Of a DNA stretch of 64,000 bases, positions 11,930-22,631 are shown in pieces; position 1 is the first letter of the stretch, and each line of letters begins with the position of its first letter. The position numbers and the translations under genes were made by a program. The DNA comes from Trema orientale (lineage: Eukaryota; Streptophyta; Magnoliopsida; Rosales; Cannabaceae). The stretch spans positions 223,673 to 287,672 of the forward strand of contig JXTC01000020.1 in the NCBI GenBank assembly GCA_002914845.1, given 5' to 3'. The notes beneath the pieces are model-generated. The model saw only the letters and a list, made by a program, of their open reading frames with translations, made no database searches and was not told where the DNA came from.

Positions 11930-12810
11930 TTTAAATTATAAGCTTGAGTAACTAGTTTGATTAATTAATGTGGTTGAAAAGTTGGATTGGTTTGCTTTAA
12001 TTAAATTGTTTTGTTTGAATTATTTTGGTTTGCTGAAATATTTGATTTTGTTTTAATTGTCTTGATTAATTAGCTTGAATAAATGATTGATTTAACTGTT
12101 TAGTTTGAGCATTTGAATTATTTGGAGTACAAAATCTTTTGGTTGGAATATTTTGGGCCCGTTTGGTTCGCCTATTTGAATGGGTGTATTTGAATGAAAA
12201 TTGTGGAATATATTATAATTGGAATGGGAGACATTTGAATGAATATATTATAAGTGTTTTGCGCTTGATTTGGACTATTTTGTTTGTATGGTTTGTTGGT
12301 TTGTAATATTTGACTTTATTTTTATTTGTATCCAGATTGATTAATTTGAATAAATAGTTTGTTGAATTGTTTGCAATTGTTTGGAGTGTGAAACCTTTTG
12401 ATTGGATTGTCCCATTTTATATTTGACTTAATTTGTTTGGTTCGACTAGATTGCCTTTGTTTGGTGTTTGATTGGCTTTAATTATGTGGATTGTTTGTCT
12501 TGAGTTAATTTTTAATTGGAATGATTTCCTTTGTATTTGCTTATTTAGATTTGATTATCTGAAACGTGGTGATTGATTCAATTAAATTGATTGATTTGAA
12601 TTATTTGATGTTGATTAGTTTGAATTGAGTGACTTCTTTGGATTGACTTGTTTGATATTTAATCGACTTGGATTAAATGGATTGTTTGGCTATACGTTGA
12701 TTTTTTATTGGAATGATTTGCTTTATATCTGCATGATTGGGTTTGATTAGTTTTAAATGTGATTTGGTTAATGCAATTGAATTGATTAATTTGGATTGTA
12801 TGACGTGATT
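11930..12810. repeat. Low-complexity TTTGATT/GAATTA-rich tract
   Basis: This internal part of the non-coding retrotransposon is built from endless variants of TTTGATT, TTGAATTA and TTGGATTG without a fixed period. The plus strand is rich in T and G and poor in C. No ORF of note. It looks like expanded simple sequence rather than a gene. Confidence 0.6.
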
Positions 12811-13212
12811 AAATTGATTGATCGAGGAATATCAAGTGTGTTTGAACTCTGAGGATTACTCGAAAGATTACTTGGATTTTTGACTCGTTTGAATTGCTTG
12901 AGTAATTGATATGTTTCATTTTATTGATATCAATATATTTAATGTCCTCGTATATTTTTATTTTATTGTTATTTCTAAATAAAATTATTATATCAAAGTA
13001 TAGATGCGGAGCAACAGGTATGGCTTTATATTTATACCTTAAAAGATTTTTATACCATGAAAGTTTCATCTTCATTCAATTATTGCTCATGAATTTGTTA
13101 CATATAATCCATTTACTTATTTGATCAATGAGAATAAGTCAGTTAATTATAAATATGAATTATATGCGCATTTTATATGCTTAAAAATCAATACTTGAGC
13201 CTATGATTTAAA

Positions 13213-13650
13213 GCCCCCTCACTAAGCCTAGTAGGGTGTAGTCTTCCTTGTGGATAGATTAATTTATTCCGATGTAGAATTCTGGACACTTGATCCATCT
13301 GCGAGCCGATCCTCTCGGACATATGTGTTCTGAGAGCCATACGCCCCCTCACTATATTTGTGGCAGGGTGCAAATTCCTTGCTAGTGAGTTAGCTAATTC
13401 CGACGAAAAATACTGGACATTTGACTCATCTTGTGAGCCGATCCTTTCAGGCATACGTGCCCTAAAGAGCTATGCCCCCAACTAACCAACTGATAGAAGG
13501 GTGTGGGAGTCCTTGTGGATGGACTGGCTACTATTCGTCGAAGAATTCGAGACGCCATATTCTCCGTCGAGCCTATCCTTTTAGACATACATGTCTTGAG
13601 AGCCGTACGCCCCTAGTCAAACACGATTTGGCTAGGCGTAAAATCCTCCC
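13213..13650. repeat. Tandem array, about 3.4 copies of a 130-135 bp unit
   Basis: Units start at 13213, 13343, 13474 and 13609, each with GCCCC(C/T) followed by an AGGGTG block, a TGGAC/GAGAC block, GAGCC(G/T)ATCCT and a closing GAGAGCC(A/G)TAC. The copies are clearly diverged. The short ORFs across the array on both strands are by-products of the repeat. It sits in the internal region just before the right LTR. Confidence 0.85.
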
Positions 13651-13898
13651 GGACGTTCCACACTTGGTACAATGTGGTCCTATTCTGGCGAGCCAATTTC
13701 TACTTAATGATTGCTTCTATCTTTTATATGAAAATTCATGCCATGTGATTATTTGACTACTTCACATAATTGCCCATACTTATCTGAAAAACTTATGTGA
13801 ATGCATATCAGTTATATAATATAAAGAATTACAGGAAAGAATAAAGACGAAAGAAAGTCTTTTGTGTCTACTCCTCTAGTCCGCGTAAACTCCCACTG

Positions 13899-13910
13899 AA
13901 GAGTGGGGGA
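13899..13910 (+). other. Polypurine tract
   Basis: AAGAGTGGGGGA ends five bases before the TGTTAG start of the right LTR, where plus-strand priming is expected. A similar stretch (GAGGAATAGGGGGCTGA, near 11680), preceded by the same CTACTCCTCTAGT-like text, suggests an internal duplication of this region. Confidence 0.6.
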
Positions 13911-13915
13911 CTGAT

Positions 13916-14434
13916 TGTTAGTATCAGAATTTGTCAATTCTATTTTAGCCGGCCACGTGGCCTTCTATTATTTATGAAAGGTATGAATATATTTTTTGAA
14001 AAGGATAATTATTGGATATTGAAGGTACCTATCAGATAAGATCAGGTAAGTATCTAAATTGATACCCAAAATTTAAATCAAATAAGTATCCTATTTTGAC
14101 TAGATTGCCCAAAGATAATTATTATTAATTATCTTCTAATTAATAGAGTTTCCTATTTATTAAACACCTCTTATTTTCTTATAAATACGCAGTCTTCTTC
14201 TTCATTTTACATCTCTTTTTTTTTCTATTTTATTTTCTCTACACATGATCTCTACTGGTTTTTTGCTCTTTTGCAGGGAAATCAGAATTACATCAGGGTT
14301 TCATCCCTGCAAATGGTATGTAGGCAACTCTCATGAGCACAATCTAAAAATTAACGTAACCTATTTTTTCTGATGCAGGATTGCAAGTAGTCATAGACCC
14401 TCTATAAATTCAATTGTAGAATTTGACATCTACA
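13916..14434 (+). repeat. Right LTR of the non-coding retrotransposon
   Basis: 519 bp, starting TGTTAGTATCAG and ending CATCTACA. It is the better preserved copy of the pair at the 5' end and lacks the MITE-like insert of the left LTR. Confidence 0.82.
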
Positions 14435-15053
14435 CTTCCAATAATTTTTCTTTGTATCTAGCGGTATACAGTGGGGAATCCACAACCACATAAAAATTAG
14501 TATGAAAAGTCCATTTAATAATAAAAAAGAAGTCAAACTCTTTTTAAAGAAAAGTCAACGTAATTATATATTTGTTAGGTTATCTTCATTCAACGTGCAA
14601 TAAAAGAATTAGCTGCTGTGGTAAACGTACAAGACATATGCTAGCAAGTTAGCAATCAACTTCGCGGGCGCACGATAACGAGTTCCGATTCCTTATCTTT
14701 GACATGTCTGTAGCACTGGAAACTAGAAATATTTTTGGATAGTAATAACTTATGCACGAACAAATAAGCGTAACTGATAATCTGACGAACTTATCTTTCG
14801 AAAAAGCAAAAAGAAAAAGAAAAAGTTGTTGATTAATAGATTAAATGGCTGCACAGACGACTATCTTTCTTAATTACGAGTCCCATATGGGCCCAAACGC
14901 AGGAATTCCAGCGTGGAAATTAGACCCAGTACCTGTTTTTGGGCTGGATATTTTCAACTTGACCGTTTTTAAAATATGAATAATTTGTTACCCGTTTTTT
15001 CACCTATGTTTCCAATTTTACCCTTAGTTAACTTTTTTTTTTTTTTTTTTTCT
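14435..15053. other. Intergenic, nothing recognised
   Basis: I see no ORF, RNA gene or repeat boundary here. It ends in a T-rich run that leads into the 182-bp tandem repeat. Confidence 0.5.
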
Positions 15054-16829
15054 GATAACTGTAAACAAGACATTTCAACCTCCACAAGAGAGAAAAAAAT
15101 GTAACCAACTGGTTTCGGAACTAATAGTAAACAACTTGTTCACGTCTATGCTTAAAAAGAACTTAAACTGTAAACAACTTGTATAATTTACAGATCTGCT
15201 TCAGTGCTTTGGCTATAATTAACTTTTTTTTTCCTGATAACTGTAAATAAGAAGTATCAACCTCTACAAGAAAGATAAAAATGTAACCAACTGGTTTCGA
15301 AACTAATAGTAAACAACTTGTTCACTTCTATTCTTAAAAAGAACTCAAACTGTAAACAACTGGTATAATTTATAGATCTGCTTCAGTGCTTTGGCTATAA
15401 TTTTTTTTTTTTTTTCCGATAACTGTAAACAAGAAGTTTCAACTTTTATTAGAGAGACAAAAATGGAATCAATTGGTTTCACTACAACAAAACAATAATA
15501 GAGCGGCGACATTTGTCGCCGCTATAAAGCATAATGTCGCCGCTTTAGATCTAAAGCGGCGACAATGTCCCCGCTTTAGAGTCGCCGCTATAAGTTCGCT
15601 GGTATAGATACCTAAAGCGGCGACACATGTAGTCCCCGTATTAGATAATTTATAGCGGGGACAAGTTGTCCCCGCTAAAAAGTCGACAAAAATGCCATCT
15701 GGCATAACAATAGCGGCGACAAGTTGTCGCCGCTATTAGAGTGAATTTTTATTTTTATTAAATAATTAATTAAATTAATGATTTAAAGTGGCGACAAATT
15801 GTCGTCGCTTTAGAGTGAATTTTTATTTTTATTAAATAATCAATTAAATTGTTTTTTCAATAATTAATTAATTTAAATATTTATTTTTTAAATATTTATT
15901 TTTTAAGAATAAAAAATAATTCAAATTTAAATAAATAAAAATTACACTAAGACAAACAAAATAAATTAATTATTACTATAAAAATAAATAAAGTAATATT
16001 TTAAATGACATTAATATTAACTAAAATAATAATTTATTTTTTATATATAATAATAATTAAAATAGGTCTTATTTTACAATTAAAATTATTATGTATTTAT
16101 ACAATATTAAAACTAATTTTGCTTATACTTTGAATATAATTAAGAATAATTATAAACATATAAAATATCATCTAAAAATTCCAAAACTATAAAAATATAC
16201 AATAAATTTATCATGAAAAGTTTCACTAAATAATCATAATTATAATTATAATTTTTTCAATCCTAATTTCACAAACTAACAATATTAAAATTTTTCTAAT
16301 TATTCTAAATTTTCCTAACTTTTTACTCCTAATGTCACAAACTTTTTTCTCAAACTTTTTCAATTTAAATTTTCATCCAAAATTATCTATAATCAAATTT
16401 TCACAATATTCCACACAATTACAAATTTAATTTTCTACAATATGCCACATATTAAAATTTTACATATACCAAAAATTACCACATATTTTCTATTAAATAA
16501 CAAAAAATCCTATAATATAATCCTAAACTAAAAACCAAAATTCACAAAAACTTCACAAACACCAAAATCTAATAATCCACATTCATCAAATCACAAATAT
16601 CTAACAAAATATAAATTTCTAACATATTCATTTTTTCACCAATATATTAACAATTACAAAATTCATCAAAAGTTAACAAAAATAAATATGCTAATCTCTC
16701 TTATTTGTATAAACCCAATATAAATTATCCAAATATATTATACAAACATAAAATACAAACAAATAAATAAAAATTAAATTTTCAACTAAAAACTAATTAA
16801 ATAAATAATAAATATATAATAAAAACCAA

Positions 16830-16915
16830 CCTTTGAGAGGAGGAGCTGAAGGAGACGATGGTGGAGGGAAGAAAAGGCGGCGGCGAAAGGCGGAGGAGAA
16901 GGAGGAGGCGGCGGC

Positions 16916-16951
<36 letters not shown>

Positions 16952-17080
16952 GAGAGAGAGAGAGAGAAAGAGAGAGTGAGTGAATGATAGAATGTGAGAG
17001 AAAGAGATAGAGAGAGAGTGAAAGTTAGAAAAAAATGAAATGGGAAGATGAAGCGGAACTGCAGATTTGAAAGGTTTTAA
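16830..17080 (-). promoter_or_regulatory. CT-rich leader-like segment of the CACTA element
   Basis: On the minus strand this is a CT dinucleotide-rich stretch followed by a GC-rich CCGCC block and CTCAAAG/GTTGGT, which resembles an exon end with a splice donor before the T-rich segment. The 96-codon ORF (17083-16793) is mostly a Ser-Leu repeat coded by the microsatellite and is not a convincing protein. The same order occurs in the second CACTA copy, so it may be the element's own promoter and first exon. Confidence 0.45.
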
Positions 17081-17314
17081 CATTTAAAGCGGCGACATTT
17101 GTCGCCGCTTTAGATCACATGTCCCCGCTTTAGATTTTTTTCCCTCGGGAATATATTTTCGGCGGTCAACTAGACCGCCAAAATTTTCACGAAAATTTTA
17201 AAGCGGCGACTATAGTCGCCGCTTTAGAGTTTAAAAATATTTTATTATTTATTATTTATAATTACTTTCATTTAAAAATTTTATTCCAATTAAAAGAGCT
17301 AAAGCGGCGACTAT

Positions 17315-18145
17315 NNNNNNNNNNNNNNNNNNNNNNNNNNNNNNNNNNNNNNNNNNNNNNNNNNNNNNNNNNNNNNNNNNNNNNNNNNNNNNNNNNNNNN
17401 NNNNNNNNNNNNNNNNNNNNNNNNNNNNNNNNNNNNNNNNNNNNNNNNNNNNNNNNNNNNNNNNNNNNNNNNNNNNNNNNNNNNNNNNNNNNNNNNNNNN
17501 NNNNNNNNNNNNNNNNNNNNNNNNNNNNNNNNNNNNNNNNNNNNNNNNNNNNNNNNNNNNNNNNNNNNNNNNNNNNNNNNNNNNNNNNNNNNNNNNNNNN
17601 NNNNNNNNNNNNNNNNNNNNNNNNNNNNNNNNNNNNNNNNNNNNNNNNNNNNNNNNNNNNNNNNNNNNNNNNNNNNNNNNNNNNNNNNNNNNNNNNNNNN
17701 NNNNNNNNNNNNNNNNNNNNNNNNNNNNNNNNNNNNNNNNNNNNNNNNNNNNNNNNNNNNNNNNNNNNNNNNNNNNNNNNNNNNNNNNNNNNNNNNNNNN
17801 NNNNNNNNNNNNNNNNNNNNNNNNNNNNNNNNNNNNNNNNNNNNNNNNNNNNNNNNNNNNNNNNNNNNNNNNNNNNNNNNNNNNNNNNNNNNNNNNNNNN
17901 NNNNNNNNNNNNNNNNNNNNNNNNNNNNNNNNNNNNNNNNNNNNNNNNNNNNNNNNNNNNNNNNNNNNNNNNNNNNNNNNNNNNNNNNNNNNNNNNNNNN
18001 NNNNNNNNNNNNNNNNNNNNNNNNNNNNNNNNNNNNNNNNNNNNNNNNNNNNNNNNNNNNNNNNNNNNNNNNNNNNNNNNNNNNNNNNNNNNNNNNNNNN
18101 NNNNNNNNNNNNNNNNNNNNNNNNNNNNNNNNNNNNNNNNNNNNN
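17315..18145. other. Assembly gap (831 N) within the CACTA element
   Basis: A run of undetermined bases. Both edges sit in GCGGCGAC/GTCCCCGC subterminal repeats, which explains the failed assembly. Any ORF spanning it is an artefact. Confidence 0.99.
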
Positions 18146-18690
18146 AATTGTCCCCGCTTTAGAGTTCAAATAAAATTAAGAAAATAAGAAAATCTAAAGC
18201 GGCGACAATTGTCCCCGCTTTAGAGTTCAAATAAAATTAAAAAAATAAGAAAATCTAAAGCTTTGTCGCCGCTTTAGAGTTCAAATAAAATTAAAAAAAA
18301 TAAAAAAATCTAAAGCGGCGACATTTAGTAGTCGCCGCTACTAGTGGATTTGTCGCCGCTTTTAGTGCGAGCTAAAGCGGCGACCATTGTCGCCGCTTTA
18401 GGTGTCCTCGCTCTATTGCGTATTTGTTGTAGTGTTTCATAAGTAATAGTAAACAACTTGTTGACGTCTATGCTTAAAAAGAAACTAAACCGTAAACAAC
18501 TGTTATAACTTATAGATCTGCTTTAGTGCTTTGGTTATAATTAATTTTTTTTTCCCCGATAACTGTAAACAAGAAGTTTCAACCTCTATTAGAGAGACAA
18601 AAATGTAATCAGCTGGTTTTGCAAGTAATAGTAAACAACTTGTTCACGTCTATGCTTAAAAAGAAACTAAACTGTAAACAATTGGTTTAC

Positions 18691-19104
18691 ATGAAAAGCT
18701 TGCATTAATCTCCCATACCGATTCCGAGCTTTATCGGCAAAAATGCCTCCGGTAGGTTTTTTTTTTTCCGATGAATCGACCATTAAATCCACTCCAAGCT
18801 AATTTATTCAACGAAGATGACAATTACAGAGAGAGAAGAGAGAGTGTGCAATTTTAGAGAGAGATGAGAGATATTTCAGACATTCTTAGAGAGAGAGAGA
18901 GAGAGGAGAGCGTTCGGCCATTTTTAGAGAGAGAAAAAGGAGAGCGTTCGACAATTTTTAGAAAGAGAAGGAAGAGAGACCATGAAAGGGCCGATTTATT
19001 CACGTTTACTTTTAAGAGTAATTTAGGTAGTTTACAAATAAAAAATGGTATGAGTAGAAGATTATAAAAAAAAAAGGATAATCATGTTTAATTAAGGGTA
19101 ATTG
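18691..19104. other. GA-rich intergenic stretch
   Basis: Around 18825-18990 the plus strand is a string of GAGAGA-type repeats. The short ORF across it encodes only Arg/Glu repeats. No gene is seen. Confidence 0.6.
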
Positions 19105-20701
19105 CCAAATTCCCCCAATTCCAGCGGCCTTACATGCACAAACGACATCCCGACTTCCTTCCGGATTGCTCATGTCCGACACAATGGGCCGCCCTAACAG
19201 AGCTGTGTCATGTACTATAATCTTGTCCTTAGGATACCCACTTACCATACGTTTGATCTCTTTCCCAAAGGTTCTGCTCAATTCCCTTAGCCACCCAGAT
19301 AACACGGACATCCACGGGACTCGGCTGAAGAAGAAACGACAAGAAAACGCAGATTCCCGAACCGGTCGCAACCAACAAAACCCTGTCGTACATGTTCACT
19401 AGATATGGAAGTCCAGCAAAGTGAGCTCGTCGTACCCACAAGTGGTTAGGCGGGTTCGAGACAAGCGGCTTCGTGAAGTCCCGGCGGCTCCTGCGAGCAT
19501 CATGTGGTCTTTCTTCCCGTCTGAAATGATTCCAATTTCCAAAGGCGTGCCACTAAAAGGGCGACGGACTAATTCTACCTAGTATTCCGGCCTTTACTCC
19601 TCCTTGGAACTTGATTATGAAGGCGTGTCCTGAAAGAGCATAGGTTTGGACCGTTACCCGTCTAGTTGTCAGCAAGGGGATGATAATGAGTGTAGTGATG
19701 GTGACTGTGAACCAGAATTCTTGTCGTTTCATCAAGGTGGCGCAGACAGTTTTCGTGTCGTATGATTTGGTTTTCGGGTTGTATGAGATCATGAGGACAA
19801 TGAAGGCCCAGAGGAGACCGAGAGCTGTCCACCCGGCGAATCGGTCTGTTCTCTCGAATATGTTGTGATGAAGATGACGGACGAGTGGGAAGACTGCCAA
19901 GGAAGAAAGGCAAAGGAGGCCGAGAATGGCAGAGGCGATGCCTATAATCTCCGGAGAAGTGTTTTCTCTGCCTTTGAGAGTGAGAACTAAGGCGTATGCG
20001 AGCCACGCAATTGAGGAAATATGAATCCCACCGAGACTTTGGAGGAGAGACGTCGTAGCAGTCTTAAGAAACAGAGGAACCCATGAATGGCCAAAGATTT
20101 TGACTGCGAGCCAGAAGACAACTCTCAAGAAAGCCTCGCTACGACAAAGCGTCAGAGCGAGAATGTTAGCTATTGAAAACAGGGCGGCTCTGTCTTTTCC
20201 GTTTGAGAAATTTCCTGTGGCTGCGAGAATCAATGCGGTGATGTTTAGAGCTAAGCAAACGACGAAGAGTCGCTTGTAGACCGTAGACAACCGTTGATCA
20301 AGCAGTATGACTGATAATCTTGACCCTTGCTTGTGGGCATTAGCTTTTGGTTGTCCTTCGCGCTTACTAGTGGCGAAAAGATCATGAAGTTGTACTGGTT
20401 TTTGCATGTTCTGTCCCTCGAGGTCGTTCAGTACTATTTTATCTTCTTCGTCCAAATCGTCATCGTGATCTTCGAGCTCCTTGTCTACGTCCAGCTCAAG
20501 ATCACAGAAATGGCTACTGGAATTACCGATTGATCTGCAGTCTAATGAAAGAAGCTCCTTGGAAAATTTAAGGCGCCATGACTTGCTGCTACCATGTGAG
20601 ACTTCTTCGGTGGGTATATTTTTTATGGCAAAAGGATCTGCATGAGCTTTGATCTCGAAAGAGACACCTCGGCAACTGGAAAATTTTACTGGGCTTTGCA
20701 T
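19105..20701 (-). pseudogene. Frameshifted plant multi-pass membrane protein (adenylate-forming-reductase-like family)
   Basis: The minus strand starts at ATG 20701 (MQSPVKFSSCRGVSFEIK); upstream in-frame codons have only a TTG. An acidic stretch (LDVDKELEDHDDDLDEEDK) is followed by about six hydrophobic segments, including LFVVCLALNITALILAA, SIANILALTLC, AWLAYALVLTL, ILGLLCLSSLAVF and FWFTVTITTLIIIPLL. The open frame stops at 19553 after GRISPSPF. The family's C-terminal domain nevertheless continues downstream in other frames: DHMMLAGAAG, HFAGLPYLVNMYDRV, LLVATGSGICVFLSFLLQP, GYPKDKIIVHDTALLGRP and NPEGSRDVVCACKAAGI. At least three frame changes and a deletion of about 19 codons (before NPEGSRD) disable this part. 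From memory, intact plant homologues are continuous and resemble the ferredoxin-reductase-like end of fungal adenylate-forming reductases; the biochemical role in plants is not established. Sequencing error is an alternative to real decay. Confidence 0.72.
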
Positions 20702-20820
20702 TTTTCTTATTTTCCTTTTTTCCTTTTTCAATGGACTATGGAAAGAGAGTAGTACTTCGAGTGAGGGTTTTGGAAAGTACGTTGTGTGTTTATGGTGGAG
20801 TCGAGAGGTGGTGCCTAGAT

Positions 20821-20829
20821 CAATTTATA
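20821..20829 (-). promoter_or_regulatory. TATA box of the membrane-protein pseudogene
   Basis: The minus strand reads CTATAAATTG 120 bases upstream of the ATG at 20701, a normal plant spacing. Its presence argues that the pseudogene came from a promoter-bearing copy and not from a processed transcript. Confidence 0.5.
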
Positions 20830-20861
20830 GTCCTCAATCTATGATTTTTCAAGAGCAATAA

Positions 20862-21735
20862 TTGAGGGAGAAATTGATCAAATTTTAGTTTCTTAATTTT
20901 ATTTGCTAGGTCAAACTTTAAAAAGCCAGGGAATAATTAGGAAAAAAAATTGGAATTTAAATTTGGACATATATGCATATATTGAATCTGATCCCACCGA
21001 ACCGATGCTGCCAATTTATTGGTCGAGAGAAGAATTCTTATATTCCATGAAATTACTGAAATAATTAGCTTTATGTTTTGCATCTTTGTTGGAACATGAT
21101 TATATTGGTTTCACATGGATAACCATGTTGCGGATAGATTGGCTTCCCTTGATTCTCACTATTTTCTTGGGACTACTCCTACAGCTTTTCTAGCTTCTTT
21201 GTTCGATAAGGAGCTTTCTGGTCTCTCTTCTTGTCTATTTATTTAATGCCGTGAGAATTACTGAAATTGTGATATGTCATTATTTACTTTGAGGGGCGCA
21301 TTGCGTGCAATAAATAATGTTGCAGTTCAATACTAACATAGTTAGGACGTGATACCAGACATGATGACGGTAATGTCCTGATGCTTTGGTCTCTTCTAAT
21401 GTCTTGATGCTTTGGTCCCTTCTCTTTCCTTTGATGGAAACGAAAAAAGGGTGTAAAGGAGTCTTGTTGACCTGTACGAATGTGGCTTTGTGAAGAGTTT
21501 TTGATGACGAGAGTTGAGAAGAGGTGAGGATACCAATGCAAATGTTAGGCTGCGAGGAGTGGCAAGAGACTCGGGGTCACCACGTACGCCATGCATTTTA
21601 TAAATCACTAGATACGTAGTAGGATTACTCATTCTATAAACATGGGCAACTTTGTTGAAGCACGTAAATTAAATATTGCGTTCCACATTTGCAGGTGTAA
21701 GCTACATAATTTTTGTATTCTTTGTTCCTAATCAG
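20862..21735. other. Intergenic, nothing recognised
   Basis: AT-rich, with only short unsupported ORFs on both strands. There is no repeat boundary until the element at 21743. Confidence 0.5.
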
Positions 21736-21742
21736 GATTTCT

Positions 21743-22624
21743 TAGAGATGTCAAATAGGCTGTGTTGTGTCCTGTCAGTCTGGCCTATAAAAGGTAAGTC
21801 TACTTGTACCTAATATCGTATTTGGCACGGCCCAACAAAACATCGTGTTGTACTTATGCTTGCCTAAGTTTCAAAACTCTAGACCCAGCACGGCCCACAG
21901 GCACATGCACATATTGTGTCATGCTCGTGCTTGTGCTAGGCTCTTATCGTGCCGAACACAATGTGCCAAATGTGCTAACATATCTTTATGTCCATCTTCG
22001 GTCGACCTATTAAATTATTGTGAAAGTCAATATTTTATGAATTTTTTAAAAATATTTAATTAAAAAATTATATTTTGATTTAAAATAATAATAAAAAATT
22101 ATTATGCCAGGCTCTTATCGTGCCGAATATAATGTGCCAAATGTACTAGTATATCTTTATGCCCATCTTCGGTCGACCTATTAAATTATTGTGACAATCA
22201 ATATTTTATGAATTTTTTAAAAATATTTAATTAAAAAATTATATTTTGATTTAAAATAATAATCAAAATATGTAATATACCCATAATTATTTGAAAAGAA
22301 AATATTCAATTAAAAATCAATAATGCAAAATTATTTTTTAAAAAAAGAGATATAACAAATAAAAATAAATATTTTTAAAAGTATTTAGAGTCCTACTTTT
22401 CGTGCTTTTTGGGTCGTGCCATGCTTGTGTCATGCTCGTGCCCAATATCGTGTCATGCCGTGCCAACCCATTGTGCCCAAAAACTAAAGCCCGGTACAGT
22501 CTAATATCTCGTGTTATGCTTGGCACGACTCAAAGTCACCCTGTGTCGTGCCGTGCTCAGCACGAAAAAAATTCATACCGTGCCTTCGTGCCAAATGGGT
22601 GACCCAGCCCATTTAAAATCTCTA
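21743..22624. mobile_element. 882-bp hAT-like MITE
   Basis: The left end TAGAGATGTCAAATAGGCTG matches the reverse complement of the right end, TAGAGATTTTAAATGGGCTG. GATTTCT lies on both sides (21736-21742 and 22625-22631), a 7-bp and possibly eroded 8-bp duplication. The subterminal regions are dense in GGCACGG, GTGCCGTGC and TCGTGCC motifs in both orientations, and the centre is AT-rich. The organisation parallels the hAT MITE at 5122-5723. No transposase. Confidence 0.8.
21940..22270. repeat. 171-bp tandem duplication inside the hAT-like MITE
   Basis: Two copies, starting with GCTCTTATCGTGCCGAA at 21940 and 22111, run in parallel through CATCTTCGGTCGACCTATT and an AT-rich tail. Identity is high, so the internal duplication is younger than many features here. 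The ORFs within are not supported. Confidence 0.9.
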
Positions 22625-22631
22625 GATTTCT

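Larger units (their letters stand above)
8789..14434 (+). mobile_element. Non-coding LTR retrotransposon (LARD-like)
   Basis: Two long direct repeats, about 8789-9599 and 13916-14434, enclose 4.3 kb with no retroelement protein. The right copy runs TGTTAGTATCAG...CATCTACA. The left copy lacks the first few bases of that start but ends with the same CATCTACA. A purine-rich tract GAGTGGGGGA lies just before the right LTR. Directly after the left LTR is TTGTCGCCCACCGTGGGG, a plausible primer site of the GGCGCC type. No exact target duplication was found: CTTCC after the right end against CTTCA before the left start. Mobilisation would need proteins in trans. Confidence 0.8.
15480..18434 (-). mobile_element. 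Non-autonomous CACTA transposon with gap inside
   Basis: The termini are CACTACAACAAAACAATA at the left and, reverse-complemented, CACTACAACAAATACGCAAT at the right. The 3-bp duplication TTT flanks it (15477-15479 and 18435-18437). Both ends carry dense subterminal repeats of GCGGCGAC and its complement (at least 20 intact copies visible, many as AAAGCGGCGAC...GTCGCCGCTTTA palindromes, some with GTCCCCGC). These are the kind of sites bound by CACTA transposases. The interior has an AT-rich, G-poor segment and a GA-rich segment. No transposase is visible, though 831 bp are unknown. Strand is set by the pyrimidine-rich leader at 17040-16820 on the minus strand. Confidence 0.95.
15054..18690. 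repeat. 182-bp tandem repeat, about 3.7 copies, split by a CACTA transposon
   Basis: Units begin GATAACTGTAAAC at 15054, 15236, 15418 and 18558. The first two periods are exactly 182 bp. The third unit is 62 bp (15418-15479) plus 120 bp (18438-18557), again 182 bp once the CACTA element and one TTT copy are removed. Each unit carries AACTGGTTTC, AATAGTAAACAACTTG, TTTATAGATCTGCTT and a T-rich end. The fourth unit is cut off near 18690. No ORF is present, so this is a small satellite-like array. Confidence 0.93.

Noticed and set aside
13188..13756. ORFs of 64-94 codons across the 130-bp array
   Set aside because: The translated repeats occur in several frames and strands, as expected from tandem sequence without stops.
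16793..17083. 96-codon Ser/Leu-rich ORF in the CACTA element
   Set aside because: Most of it is a translated CT microsatellite; I report the leader-like structure, not a protein.
17252..18169. 305-codon minus-strand ORF
   Set aside because: It exists only because 831 undetermined bases contain no stops; the ends are CACTA subterminal repeat.
20702..20731. Start of the membrane-protein gene at 20731
   Set aside because: That codon is TTG; the first ATG, at 20701, begins the MQSPVKFSS sequence expected for the family.
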